From UBA2336 sp036787955 (GTDB lineage Bacteria; Bacteroidota; Bacteroidia; Cytophagales; Cyclobacteriaceae): a stretch of 64,000 nt of DNA. The stretch covers positions 62,001 to 126,000 of the forward strand of contig DAIQOI010000005.1 in assembly GCA_036787955.1 (NCBI GenBank), read 5' to 3'. A program made the position numbers and the translations under genes. Positions 1 to 7,325 of this stretch are shown piece by piece. A model generated the notes under the pieces. It was not told the DNA's origin. It saw nothing but the letters and a program-made list of their open reading frames with translations, and made no database searches. Numbering within the stretch: position 1 is the first letter of the stretch; each line of letters begins with the position of its first letter.

Positions 1-1
1 C

Positions 2-283
2 ATCATCGCCATCCTGGGTATGGACGAGCTGAGCGATGAGGACAAACTGGTGGTGCACCGCGCCAGACGCGTGCAGCGCTTCCTGTCACAGCCCTTCCAC
101 GTGGCCGAAGCCTTCACCGGCCTGAAAGGCGCCCTGGTAGATATCAAAGACACCATCAAGGGCTTCAACATGATTATGGATGGCGAACTCGACCACCTGC
201 CCGAAATGGCCTTCAACCTGGTGGGTAACATTGAACAGGCCATTGAAAAAGGTGAACGGATGATTGCCGAAGCTAAAGGCTGA
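2..283 (+). CDS. atpD: ATP synthase F1 subunit beta, C-terminal fragment
   Basis: The window opens inside this gene; only the last 93 residues are present, so the 5' end is missing. The visible part is the C-terminal helical domain of F1 beta, the catalytic subunit that makes ATP on the cytoplasmic face of the inner membrane. Diagnostic pieces are the AILGMDELS segment, the RARRVQRFLSQPFHVAE stretch and the GEYDHLPE-like stretch, here GELDHLPEMAF. atpC follows after 4 bases. In Bacteroidota, atpD and atpC often form a pair separate from the other ATP synthase genes, and that arrangement fits here. Confidence 0.97.
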   Translation: MIAILGMDELSDEDKLVVHRARRVQRFLSQPFHVAEAFTGLKGALVDIKDTIKGFNMIMDGELDHLPEMAFNLVGNIEQAIEKGERMIAEAKG

Positions 284-287
284 TGTT

Positions 288-533
288 ATGCACCTGGAAA
301 TACTTACACCGGAAAAGAAAATTTTCGAAGGCGAAGTGAGCATTGCCACCCTGCCGGGTGCCGATGGATCTTTTCAGGTGCTGGATAACCATGCACCGCT
401 CATCAGCCTGCTGAAAGAAGGCACCATTGAATACAAAGACAAAACATCGCGCCACACCGTGCGCATAACGGGAGGCGTTGTAGAGGTGTTGTCGAATAAA
501 GTGATGGTGCTCGCTGACGGCACGATTGATTAA
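288..533 (+). CDS. atpC: ATP synthase F1 subunit epsilon, short form
   Basis: Subunit epsilon of F1, part of the central rotor stalk. The 81 residues cover only the N-terminal beta-sandwich (MHLEILTPEKKIF at the start, then LPGADGSFQVLDNHAPLIS around residues 24-43). The C-terminal pair of helices that acts as an inhibitory ratchet in E. coli epsilon (about 138 residues) is absent, which is usual for Bacteroidota. An ATG at 288, four bases after the atpD stop, is chosen over an earlier in-frame start at 264 because it begins exactly at the family N-terminus. A terminator follows. Confidence 0.95.
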   Translation: MHLEILTPEKKIFEGEVSIATLPGADGSFQVLDNHAPLISLLKEGTIEYKDKTSRHTVRITGGVVEVLSNKVMVLADGTID

Positions 534-555
534 CACCTGAAATACTGAAAACCAG

Positions 556-587
556 ACCGCTGACCCGTTTAGGCAGCGGTTTTTTTA
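556..587 (+). terminator. Intrinsic terminator of the atpDC transcript
   Basis: A 7-bp perfect stem, ACCGCTG at 556-562 and CAGCGGT at 574-580, encloses an 11-base loop and is followed directly by seven T. It lies 22 bases after the atpC stop. Its T-run overlaps the 3' end of the convergent gene at 585. Confidence 0.85.
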
Positions 588-902
588 TTGCCGGTGGTTG
601 CCGTTTTTTTTACCAAACAACCGCTTGAAAAACCTTTTCTCGAACTCCCAGAAAAACCTGAACTGCCCAAATACGGCACCGTAAATCAGCAGAAAAACAT
701 TGTACACCGGCAAAATAAGAACATAGTAAGTAATACTGGCCCATAACGGACGCACGCCATCGGGGAAAAGCCAGCCGAACAACGGGCGCTTGAGCAACAA
801 TACGGTGGTTCCGGTGCAGGCAAACACTGCCAGCACAATCATTACCTGTAAGGTATTGCTTAACCCCCAGCGGCTTTTGAGTCTGTCAATCCAGCGGGCC
901 AT
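585..902 (-). CDS. Small two-helix membrane protein, DUF6787-like
   Basis: A 105-residue protein of unknown function. From the ATG at 902 it starts MARWIDRLKSRWG, then shows a hydrophobic segment at about residues 18-38, a second at about 52-78, and the tail FGQFRFFWEFEKRFFKRLFG, rich in aromatic and basic residues. This layout (short basic N-terminus, two membrane segments, FGQF motif) resembles a Bacteroidota family I recall as DUF6787; the number is from memory. An upstream in-frame start at 959 would overlap the pseudouridine synthase by 74 bases; the 902 start gives a 17-base overlap and better matches the family. Probably translated with the upstream gene. Confidence 0.7.
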   Translation of the reverse strand: MARWIDRLKSRWGLSNTLQVMIVLAVFACTGTTVLLLKRPLFGWLFPDGVRPLWASITYYVLILPVYNVFLLIYGAVFGQFRFFWEFEKRFFKRLFGKKNGNHRQ

Positions 903-1596
903 GTTGAAGATTTGAGCCCTTAAAGTAATTCCATATTTCTTCATCCGGTAACGGAGCACGGATTATTAATTCCGACTTTTTAACCGGGTGAATAAACGAC
1001 AGAGAAAAGGCATGCAGATGTATGCGGCCGTCCGGATTCCCCTGCGGGAATCCGTATTTTACATCACCGGCAATGGCACAACCCATGGCCGCAAGCTGAG
1101 CGCGAATCTGATGGGGCCGTCCGGTGAGCGGCTCTACTTCCAGTAAATGATAGCCCTGTGCTCCGGCCAGGTGGCGGTAGGTAAGCTCACAGCGCAGCGC
1201 TCCCGGGGTTTCGCGGGTGTAAAGAATGGCTTTGTTTTTTTCTTCCGATTTTTTGAGCCAGTGAACAAGTGTTCCCTCCTTTTGCACAGGTTCGTTTTTC
1301 ACCACTGCCAGGTAAATTTTTTTCGTTTGCCGGCTGCGGAACAAGGCATTCATGCGGCTCAGCGCTTTCGATGTGCGCGCAAACACCACTACCCCGCTCA
1401 CGGGCCGGTCAAGCCGGTGCACCACGCCCAGAAAAACTTTACCCGGCTTGTGGTATTTTTCTTTAACATACTGTTTTGCTGTTTCAGCCAATGGCTCATC
1501 GCCGGTGCGATCGCCCTGCACCAGCACACCAGCCGGCTTGTTCAGCACCAGCAAATGGTTATCTTCGTACAAAACCTGTAGAGCGGATACAGCCAT
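886..1596 (-). CDS. RluA-family RNA pseudouridine synthase
   Basis: Isomerises uridine to pseudouridine in rRNA or tRNA. The signature HRLDRPVSG lies at residues 60-68, with the catalytic aspartate at 63. LLVLNKPAG (residues 15-23) and GRPHQIRAQLAAMG near residue 170 are further conserved family blocks. There is no N-terminal S4 domain, and the 236-residue length fits the short single-domain RluA/RluC-like enzymes common in Bacteroidota. The exact target uridine cannot be read from sequence. It overlaps the small membrane protein downstream and is divergent from the beta-lactamase-like gene. Confidence 0.93.
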   Translation of the reverse strand: MAVSALQVLYEDNHLLVLNKPAGVLVQGDRTGDEPLAETAKQYVKEKYHKPGKVFLGVVHRLDRPVSGVVVFARTSKALSRMNALFRSRQTKKIYLAVVKNEPVQKEGTLVHWLKKSEEKNKAILYTRETPGALRCELTYRHLAGAQGYHLLEVEPLTGRPHQIRAQLAAMGCAIAGDVKYGFPQGNPDGRIHLHAFSLSFIHPVKKSELIIRAPLPDEEIWNYFKGSNLQHGPLD

Positions 1597-1658
1597 TGTT
1601 TACTAAAACCTTGTCAAGATAAGCTATCTGCTTTATACTTGAATTTGATTCCGGAAAT

Positions 1659-2552
1659 ATGCCACGAACCTTTTTATATCTCTTATCCGGATGGCTGCTG
1701 TTTTCGTGCACGGCAAAAAAATCCCTTCCTCAGCTTGAGCATGAACTGCGCAGCCATTTTGCCGCTCAGCAGGGAACATTTGCTGTTGCCTTCAAAGACT
1801 TAACCACCGGTGCAACGCTGTTTATCAACGAAAACGAGGTATTTCACGCGGCCAGTACCATGAAAGTGCCGGTGATGATCGAAGTATTTAAGCAGGCAGC
1901 CGAGGGGCGGTGGCAACTAACCGACTCGCTAACCGTGATTAATGAATTTACCAGCATTGCCGATGGCAGCAAATACAGTCTTAGTCCGGAAGACGACAGC
2001 GAAAAAGAATTGTACCACCTGGTGGGCAGGAAACGCACCGTGTATGATTTGGTTTACGACATGATTATTGTAAGCAGCAACCTGGCCACCAACATTGTGA
2101 TTGAATATGTAGACGCCAAAAAAGTAACCCAAACCATGCGCAACCTGGGTGCGCCCACCATTCAGGTATTACGCGGTGTGGAAGACAACAAAGCCTACCA
2201 ACTGGGCATGAACAATACCACCACAGCCTACGACCTGATGGTGCTATTTGAAAAACTTGCAACCGGCCAGGCAGTAAGTGAAGAAGCCTCGGCACAAATG
2301 ATTGATATTTTACTGGATCAGAAATTCAACGAAATTATTCCGGCTCATCTGCCCAAAGAAGTAAAGGTAGCGCACAAAACAGGCATGATTACCGGTGTGC
2401 ACCACGACTCGGGCATCGTTCTGTTGCCGGATGGAAGAAAATATGTGTTGGTGTTGTTGTCAAAAAACATAACCGACATGGAAGCCGGCACGGCTTTACT
2501 CGCCCAAGTATCAAAGATGATTTATGATTACGTTACAGGAAATAATCCTTAA
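1659..2552 (+). CDS. Class A beta-lactamase-like serine hydrolase, lipoprotein
   Basis: An exported serine hydrolase of the penicillin-recognising fold. The N-terminus ends in LLFSC with a likely lipidated Cys17. The SxxK motif is STMK at residues 66-69, the SDN-type loop is SSN (in VSSNLATN), an omega-loop-like acidic segment is GVEDNKAYQLG, and KTG is at 240-242. All active-site elements are present, so it is probably active. The GMNNTTTAYDL block resembles general class A-like hydrolases more than the known Bacteroides CepA/CblA enzymes, so drug resistance should not be assumed; a role in cell-wall or lactam turnover is equally possible. It is monocistronic between a divergent and a convergent gene. 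Confidence 0.88.
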   Translation: MPRTFLYLLSGWLLFSCTAKKSLPQLEHELRSHFAAQQGTFAVAFKDLTTGATLFINENEVFHAASTMKVPVMIEVFKQAAEGRWQLTDSLTVINEFTSIADGSKYSLSPEDDSEKELYHLVGRKRTVYDLVYDMIIVSSNLATNIVIEYVDAKKVTQTMRNLGAPTIQVLRGVEDNKAYQLGMNNTTTAYDLMVLFEKLATGQAVSEEASAQMIDILLDQKFNEIIPAHLPKEVKVAHKTGMITGVHHDSGIVLLPDGRKYVLVLLSKNITDMEAGTALLAQVSKMIYDYVTGNNP

Positions 2553-2591
2553 TTCCGGGAATGGCCCTATCGCGGCAAAAATACCTCTGTC

Positions 2592-3845
2592 TTATCTGCC
2601 TGCAACCTTTAAAAATTTGTTAACCCCAAATGTTTTCTCTTTTTTCAAAACAAACCTTGCAATCAACGCACTGCACAGGCTGAGCAAACCTCCGCACAGC
2701 ATGGCAGCGCCCGGAAAATAAACCGGTGCATCGGGTCGGGTAAATGTGGCAAACAATATGGTATTCATCAGAAAGGGTCCGATAATAGCCGACAGGCTGG
2801 CTATGCTGGTAAAGCCCCCTTGCAACTCACCCTGCTCGTTGGATGGCACCGTATTCGACATCACACCCTGAAGTGCAGGACCAGCTATACCGCCCAGGCA
2901 GTAAATGATGGTAATGGCGTACATCATCCATCCTTCAGCAGCAAATGCATACAACACATAGCCTGCGGCATAGAAAAACAAACCGGCATATACGCTGCGC
3001 TGCTGTCCGAATGCCGGTATCAGCCTGCGTATCAGCACTCCCTGCACCAGCGCCACACAAATACCTACCACTCCCAGCGAAAATCCGATATCCCTTTCCG
3101 TCCATTTGAATTTTTCCATGGTGTAGTACGACCAGTTGCCCTGTACTGCATGGGAAGCGATGTACAAAAGTGCAAGCGACAAAAACAATCCACCCAGCTT
3201 AGGATAACGCATCAAGTTGCGTAAGGTGCCTACGGGATTCGCCCGCTTCCAGTTCAATGGTCTGCGGTTTTCAGGCGCCAGCGACTCGGGCAAAATAAAA
3301 AAACCATACAGCCAGTTGAGCAGGCAAAGCCCTGCTGTAACCATAAACGGTACACGTGTACCGAAACCGCCCAGCAGTCCGCCCAGCACCGGACCGATAA
3401 TAAAGCCCAGCCCGAAGGCGGCCCCGATTAACCCGAAGTTCTGTGCCCGCTTTTCCGGTGGGCTCACATCAGCAATATAGGCACCGGCCGTTGTAAAGCT
3501 GGCCCCCATTATTCCGGAAATCATCCTTCCAACAAACAACCAACTAAGAGTAGGTGCATAAGCCATCAGCAGAAAGTCAATGCCAAATCCAAAAAGCGAA
3601 GCCAGCAAAACGGGCCTGCGGCCAAAGCGGTCGCTCAGAGCCCCCACCAGGGGCGCACACAAAAACTGCATGACAGCGTACGTACTGATAAGCCAGCCCC
3701 CGTAACGCGAAGCATCGCTCAGTGTGCCTCCAGACAGCTCTTGAATGAGTTGGGGCATAACCGGAATAATAATGCCCCAACCAGTTACGTCAATCAGCAG
3801 GGTAATGAAGATAAAGCCCAGCGCAGGCCTGCGTTGTGATGCCAT
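2592..3845 (-). CDS. MFS transporter, TCR/Tet-type drug:H+ antiporter family
   Basis: A 12-helix major facilitator of the TetA-like group, in the inner membrane. The motif A signature GALSDRFGRRPVLL lies between helices 2 and 3 and the antiporter motif C region LGFIIGPVLGGLLGG lies in helix 5. The ATG at 3845 starts MASQRRPALGFIFITLLID, typical of this family; an upstream alternative at 3884 adds 13 residues of doubtful value. Substrate is unknown; many family members export tetracycline-like or other amphipathic compounds, but chromosomal members often have no resistance role. No regulator is adjacent. Confidence 0.9.
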   Translation of the reverse strand: MASQRRPALGFIFITLLIDVTGWGIIIPVMPQLIQELSGGTLSDASRYGGWLISTYAVMQFLCAPLVGALSDRFGRRPVLLASLFGFGIDFLLMAYAPTLSWLFVGRMISGIMGASFTTAGAYIADVSPPEKRAQNFGLIGAAFGLGFIIGPVLGGLLGGFGTRVPFMVTAGLCLLNWLYGFFILPESLAPENRRPLNWKRANPVGTLRNLMRYPKLGGLFLSLALLYIASHAVQGNWSYYTMEKFKWTERDIGFSLGVVGICVALVQGVLIRRLIPAFGQQRSVYAGLFFYAAGYVLYAFAAEGWMMYAITIIYCLGGIAGPALQGVMSNTVPSNEQGELQGGFTSIASLSAIIGPFLMNTILFATFTRPDAPVYFPGAAMLCGGLLSLCSALIARFVLKKEKTFGVNKFLKVAGR

Positions 3846-3934
3846 AAGCCAGTAAAGTAACAGAAAATTCCTCTGCCCCCGCACAAAACATCGCAGCTAT
3901 AGTACGGCTTGGATTTTCAGGCATCATCCGGTTA

Positions 3935-4558
3935 CTAATTCTCGGCCACCGGCTGGCAAAACACTTCGGCTGACTTAAAACGATGCAGATGGTTCAGAAA
4001 TGATTCCTTGTTTCGCAAAGGCACGCTGACTTCGATACGAGCCAACGACCCCTCATAATCCTGCCCAAGAATCTGCACATGAAAGCGACTCAGCGCTTTC
4101 ATGAGTTGCGACAATGCATCATAGGAACAGGTGAGGGAATATTTTGCCAACACATCGCACGTAACCACAGTTGCCCGACTCAGCGCATCGGCAGCAGCCT
4201 GGCGATAAGCAGCAGCGAGGCCACCTGTGCCCAGTTTAATCCCGCCAAAATACCGCACTACTACAACCAGTACGAAGGTAAGCTGTCGCGATTGTATCTG
4301 TCCCAATATGGGCTCACCGGCTGTATGGCGCGGCTCACCGTCATCCGCTGCTCTCCACTTTTTACCATCAGCGCCCAGCACCCATGCATAACAGACGTGG
4401 CGGGCATCGTGATATTCTTTGCGCAGTTGCGTAATGCGATGGCTGATTTCTTCTTCTGACCGGGCAGGCATGGCGAAAGCAAGAAACCGGCTTCCTTTTT
4501 CACGATAATATCCCTCTGATGGCACTGCCAGGGTTTTATAGGTCAAGGGGTAGCCCAT
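3935..4558 (-). CDS. YigZ/IMPACT family protein
   Basis: A 207-residue protein with the IMPACT N-terminal domain (UPF0029). Family blocks are visible: AADDGEPRHTAGEPILGQI and VVRYFGGIKLGTGGLAAAY, followed by a second small domain of the UPF0029 C-terminal type. The biochemical role is not settled; eukaryotic IMPACT regulates Gcn2, and the bacterial proteins are thought to bind nucleic acid or ribosomes. The ATG at 4558 is preferred over a TTG at 4564. A TAnnTTTG box ends 3 bases before this ATG (see the promoter entry). Confidence 0.92.
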   Translation of the reverse strand: MGYPLTYKTLAVPSEGYYREKGSRFLAFAMPARSEEEISHRITQLRKEYHDARHVCYAWVLGADGKKWRAADDGEPRHTAGEPILGQIQSRQLTFVLVVVVRYFGGIKLGTGGLAAAYRQAAADALSRATVVTCDVLAKYSLTCSYDALSQLMKALSRFHVQILGQDYEGSLARIEVSVPLRNKESFLNHLHRFKSAEVFCQPVAEN

Positions 4559-4561
4559 ATG

Positions 4562-4569
4562 CAAAAATA
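4562..4569 (-). promoter_or_regulatory. Candidate -7 promoter box abutting the yigZ-like start codon
   Basis: On the minus strand the sequence is TATTTTTG, an exact match to the Bacteroidota -7 consensus TAnnTTTG, followed by three bases and the ATG at 4558. I see no clear -33 TTTG at the usual distance. If used, transcription would start at or very near the start codon. Confidence 0.4.
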
Positions 4570-4633
4570 AATGAACAACCGTGCAACTTTTGTCTAATGG
4601 TTTCAGTCTTAACCATTAAAACCACCCCTGTCT

Positions 4634-5449
4634 ATGAAACACCTCCTCATCTGCCTGTTTTTCTGCCTGATTACTGTTTCGGTTTTTGGGCAAACCACCC
4701 GCAGTTTTAATGTCGGTTCATTTTCTGAGATTTCTTTAAGCATTCCCGGAAAAGCCTATGTGCGGCAGGGAAACACAAGTTCCGTTGAGCTGGAAGGCCC
4801 GGCTGACCTGCTAAGTGAAATTGAAGTGGTAAACGAAGGCGACAAGCTGATTATACGCACCAAAGACAAGTGGTTTAAGTGGGACTGGCGGGATGCCAAA
4901 GACATCACAGCGCATATAACTACCAAGGAAATTGCCGCCCTGCATGTAAGCGGTTCCGGCGAAATGCTGGTGATGACGCGCGTGAAGACCGACAACCTGA
5001 AGTTGAAGGTTAGCGGCTCGGGTACGCTGAAAGTTGAAGCCGATGCCGGTGATGTAACTGCCGATATAAGCGGGTCTGGCGATATTACCCTTCGTGGTAA
5101 TCTGAAAAACGTAAAGAGTACCATCAGCGGTTCGGGCAAGCTCAATCTGCAGGCCTCTGTGGCAGGTCTTGCCTCTTTCAACATTTCCGGTTCGGGCGAT
5201 GCGCTGGCCCGCGGCTCGGCCAGCGAGGTGGAAGCGCGTATTTCTGGATCGGGTAAGGTTCTTGCAGCTGCACTCGAAACCAAATCCTGCAAAGTACGCA
5301 TCAGCGGATCGGGCTCGGTTGAGGTGAACGTAAGCGATGAACTCGATGCCACCATTTCAGGCAGCGGTGACGTACACTATGCCGGCAATCCCTCGCGATT
5401 GAATGTGCACAGCAGCGGAAGCGGCAAAATTAAGAAAATGAGTAGTTAA
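4634..5449 (+). CDS. Secreted GIN-domain (DUF2807) adhesin-like protein with SGSG ladder
   Basis: A 271-residue exported protein. The signal peptide runs to about residue 19 (VFGQ). The rest matches the putative autotransporter-adhesin head GIN domain family (DUF2807): nine copies of [VIS]SGSG follow one another at 18-21 residue spacing between about residues 104 and 263, as expected for rungs of a right-handed beta-helix. There is no outer-membrane barrel or sorting tail, so the name adhesin is by family only. These proteins are abundant in Bacteroidota periplasm or surface and their function is unknown. The gene ends 4 bases into the convergent lysoplasmalogenase gene. Confidence 0.88.
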   Translation: MKHLLICLFFCLITVSVFGQTTRSFNVGSFSEISLSIPGKAYVRQGNTSSVELEGPADLLSEIEVVNEGDKLIIRTKDKWFKWDWRDAKDITAHITTKEIAALHVSGSGEMLVMTRVKTDNLKLKVSGSGTLKVEADAGDVTADISGSGDITLRGNLKNVKSTISGSGKLNLQASVAGLASFNISGSGDALARGSASEVEARISGSGKVLAAALETKSCKVRISGSGSVEVNVSDELDATISGSGDVHYAGNPSRLNVHSSGSGKIKKMSS

Positions 5450-6114
5450 ACCGTTTCAGGTTCATGCCGCAATACACCTGTTACCAGTGAATACTGGGCT
5501 GCAATATATGTCAGCATAATCCAGAAGCCGGCCATGCTAACAGGTTGAACAAATTTATTGAATGCCAGCATCGAATCAGAAAGCATAAACAAAACCGATC
5601 CCGCAAATACATAGCCAAAACTTGCATTGTTTGTATAGCCATAACGCACCAGGGCCTGCAGCACCATCCAGCATAAAACCCCTGCATAAAGCAAAACCGG
5701 TATTTTCATATTGTCCAGGTGCGGTATCAGCACCGTAACCATACCAGCACCATAGAGAATAACCGGAAAAGCCATCCGGATACGATGCAGGGTGCTAAGC
5801 GCATGCTGGCCGTTAGCATTGCGGTGTTTTCGCCAGGTTACAATATACCCCAGGTGGCTGATCAGAAATGCAAGCAACCCCAGCACAAAAAACTTTTCCT
5901 GCAACAGCAGCACATCACCTGCCCAACTAAAAAAAAGTGCTATCAGAAAAATAAGACACAAAGATTTGTCTCCGCGCGAAAAAACGTAATATCCGATAAG
6001 TGCCGGAATAATAAACGGCTTTGTAAAAGTGCTTAACAGTTGGTGGTTTAGCAACTGGGCAACTAACTGTGCACCAGAAAAAAGAACGAAAAGAATAAAA
6101 AAATACTTTCTCAT
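5446..6114 (-). CDS. Lysoplasmalogenase, YhhN/TMEM86 family
   Basis: An integral membrane enzyme with about eight hydrophobic segments that, in characterised relatives, cleaves the vinyl-ether bond of lysoplasmalogens. Family blocks: TKPFIIPAL (about residues 31-39), SWAGDVLLL (about 63-71), SVLFMLSDSMLAFNKF (about 173-188) and YIAAQYSLVTG near the C-terminus. The acidic residues in the second and third blocks are conserved catalytic positions in the family. The start ATG overlaps the MFS stop as ATGA at 6111-6114, so translation is probably coupled. The substrate in this organism is inferred only from family. Confidence 0.9.
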   Translation of the reverse strand: MRKYFFILFVLFSGAQLVAQLLNHQLLSTFTKPFIIPALIGYYVFSRGDKSLCLIFLIALFFSWAGDVLLLQEKFFVLGLLAFLISHLGYIVTWRKHRNANGQHALSTLHRIRMAFPVILYGAGMVTVLIPHLDNMKIPVLLYAGVLCWMVLQALVRYGYTNNASFGYVFAGSVLFMLSDSMLAFNKFVQPVSMAGFWIMLTYIAAQYSLVTGVLRHEPETV

Positions 6115-7325
6115 AACTGATCAATTTCTGACCCGTGCACCTGTACCGACTGCGCAGCATGCTGAACAGCCGGTGGCCTGGCAAAAAGCAAATATAGAAA
6201 AGCCGCGCCACCCAGTGCGGAGCAGGTAAAAAATGTAACCGGAAAATTGGCCGGACGATTACTGTACAACCAGCCGCTCAGCAGGGCACCAAGACCAATG
6301 CCCAGCTCCATAAATATGTACAGACTGGAGATACCACGACCCTTATGTCGCTCATCGCTTAAATCGGTAGCCCAGGCGAATAACGTGGGCGATGTCATAC
6401 CCTGGGCAAAGCCATAGAGGGTTACCCCTATCATCAGTTCGTGTTGGGTTTGTGCGAAGCCCAGTACCAGCATCGATGCAACCCCAAGGGCTGTAGATAC
6501 CAGCAATACCTGGCGCCTGCCAAACCGATCAGATGCCTTGCCGGCAATAAGTCGAACCGAAAGCGAAGCAACGGTAAAGAAAGTAAACAATAAACCCTTG
6601 TTGCGGATGCCGGTGTGCTCACCAAAATCGGGAATAATGGTATAGAGCGTTCCATACGAATAGGCCGTGAGCACCATCACCACACAGGTTACCAGCACAC
6701 GGGGTTCAAGCAAATCGCGTTTGTGGATTTTCAGCACCTCGTGCGAAAAGCGGTTACGGTGTTGCAGGGTTTCCCGAATGCCTGACAAAATAACTATTGA
6801 AAGCAAGGCAAATGCAGATGAGGTGTAAAACAGAAAATTTAAACCCAGGTTATTAGCCACCGCCCCTCCCACTGCCGGTCCGGCTGCCATACCTACCGTA
6901 CCAGCTGTGCCCAGGAGCCCCATAGCCTCACCCCGCTTGCGCACCGGTATGATATCGGATAAATAGGCTGTTAAACCTGTTGGTGTAAAGCCGGTTGAAA
7001 AGCCATGCACCAGTCGCAGGAGCAGAAATCCGGCCACCGATGAAACCACAGGATATAACAGCGAAGTAACCACGCACACCGAAGTGCCGATAGCCATAAC
7101 GGGTATGCGCCCCACTTTATCTGCTATTTTTCCGCTGAAAGGACGCGATAACATGGCTGTGAGCGTGAAAAGCGATATAATGAGCCCTTTGTATTCGGCT
7201 CCTCCCAGGCTTGTAAGGTAAGCGGGCAGTTCGGGTATGATCATGTTGAAGCTCGCAAAAAACAACAGCGAACTGAGACACAACATCCAGAACTGACGGG
7301 TATAGACTTTTTCAGATGATTTCAA
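6111..7325 (-). CDS. MFS transporter
   Basis: A 404-residue major facilitator with 12 predicted membrane helices. Motif A appears as GKIADKVGRIPVMA after helix 2 and again in the second half as GKASDRFGRRQVLL. SAFAL and GISSLYIFMELGIGLG resemble the YfcJ/YhhS/SetA-like sugar or drug efflux group, but the substrate cannot be told. The start is a TTG at 7325 whose last two bases form part of the upstream TGA stop (TTGA overlap), placing it in an operon with the TlpA-like gene before it and the lysoplasmalogenase gene after it. An internal ATG at residue 14 is an alternative start but would cut into helix 1. Confidence 0.86.
   Translation of the reverse strand: MKSSEKVYTRQFWMLCLSSLLFFASFNMIIPELPAYLTSLGGAEYKGLIISLFTLTAMLSRPFSGKIADKVGRIPVMAIGTSVCVVTSLLYPVVSSVAGFLLLRLVHGFSTGFTPTGLTAYLSDIIPVRKRGEAMGLLGTAGTVGMAAGPAVGGAVANNLGLNFLFYTSSAFALLSIVILSGIRETLQHRNRFSHEVLKIHKRDLLEPRVLVTCVVMVLTAYSYGTLYTIIPDFGEHTGIRNKGLLFTFFTVASLSVRLIAGKASDRFGRRQVLLVSTALGVASMLVLGFAQTQHELMIGVTLYGFAQGMTSPTLFAWATDLSDERHKGRGISSLYIFMELGIGLGALLSGWLYSNRPANFPVTFFTCSALGGAAFLYLLFARPPAVQHAAQSVQVHGSEIDQL

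Noticed and set aside
4756..5355. Long open frame on the minus strand across the GIN-domain gene
   Set aside because: It is the shadow of the SGSG-repeat gene, is composed of Ser/Pro/Leu-rich sequence and has no family similarity.
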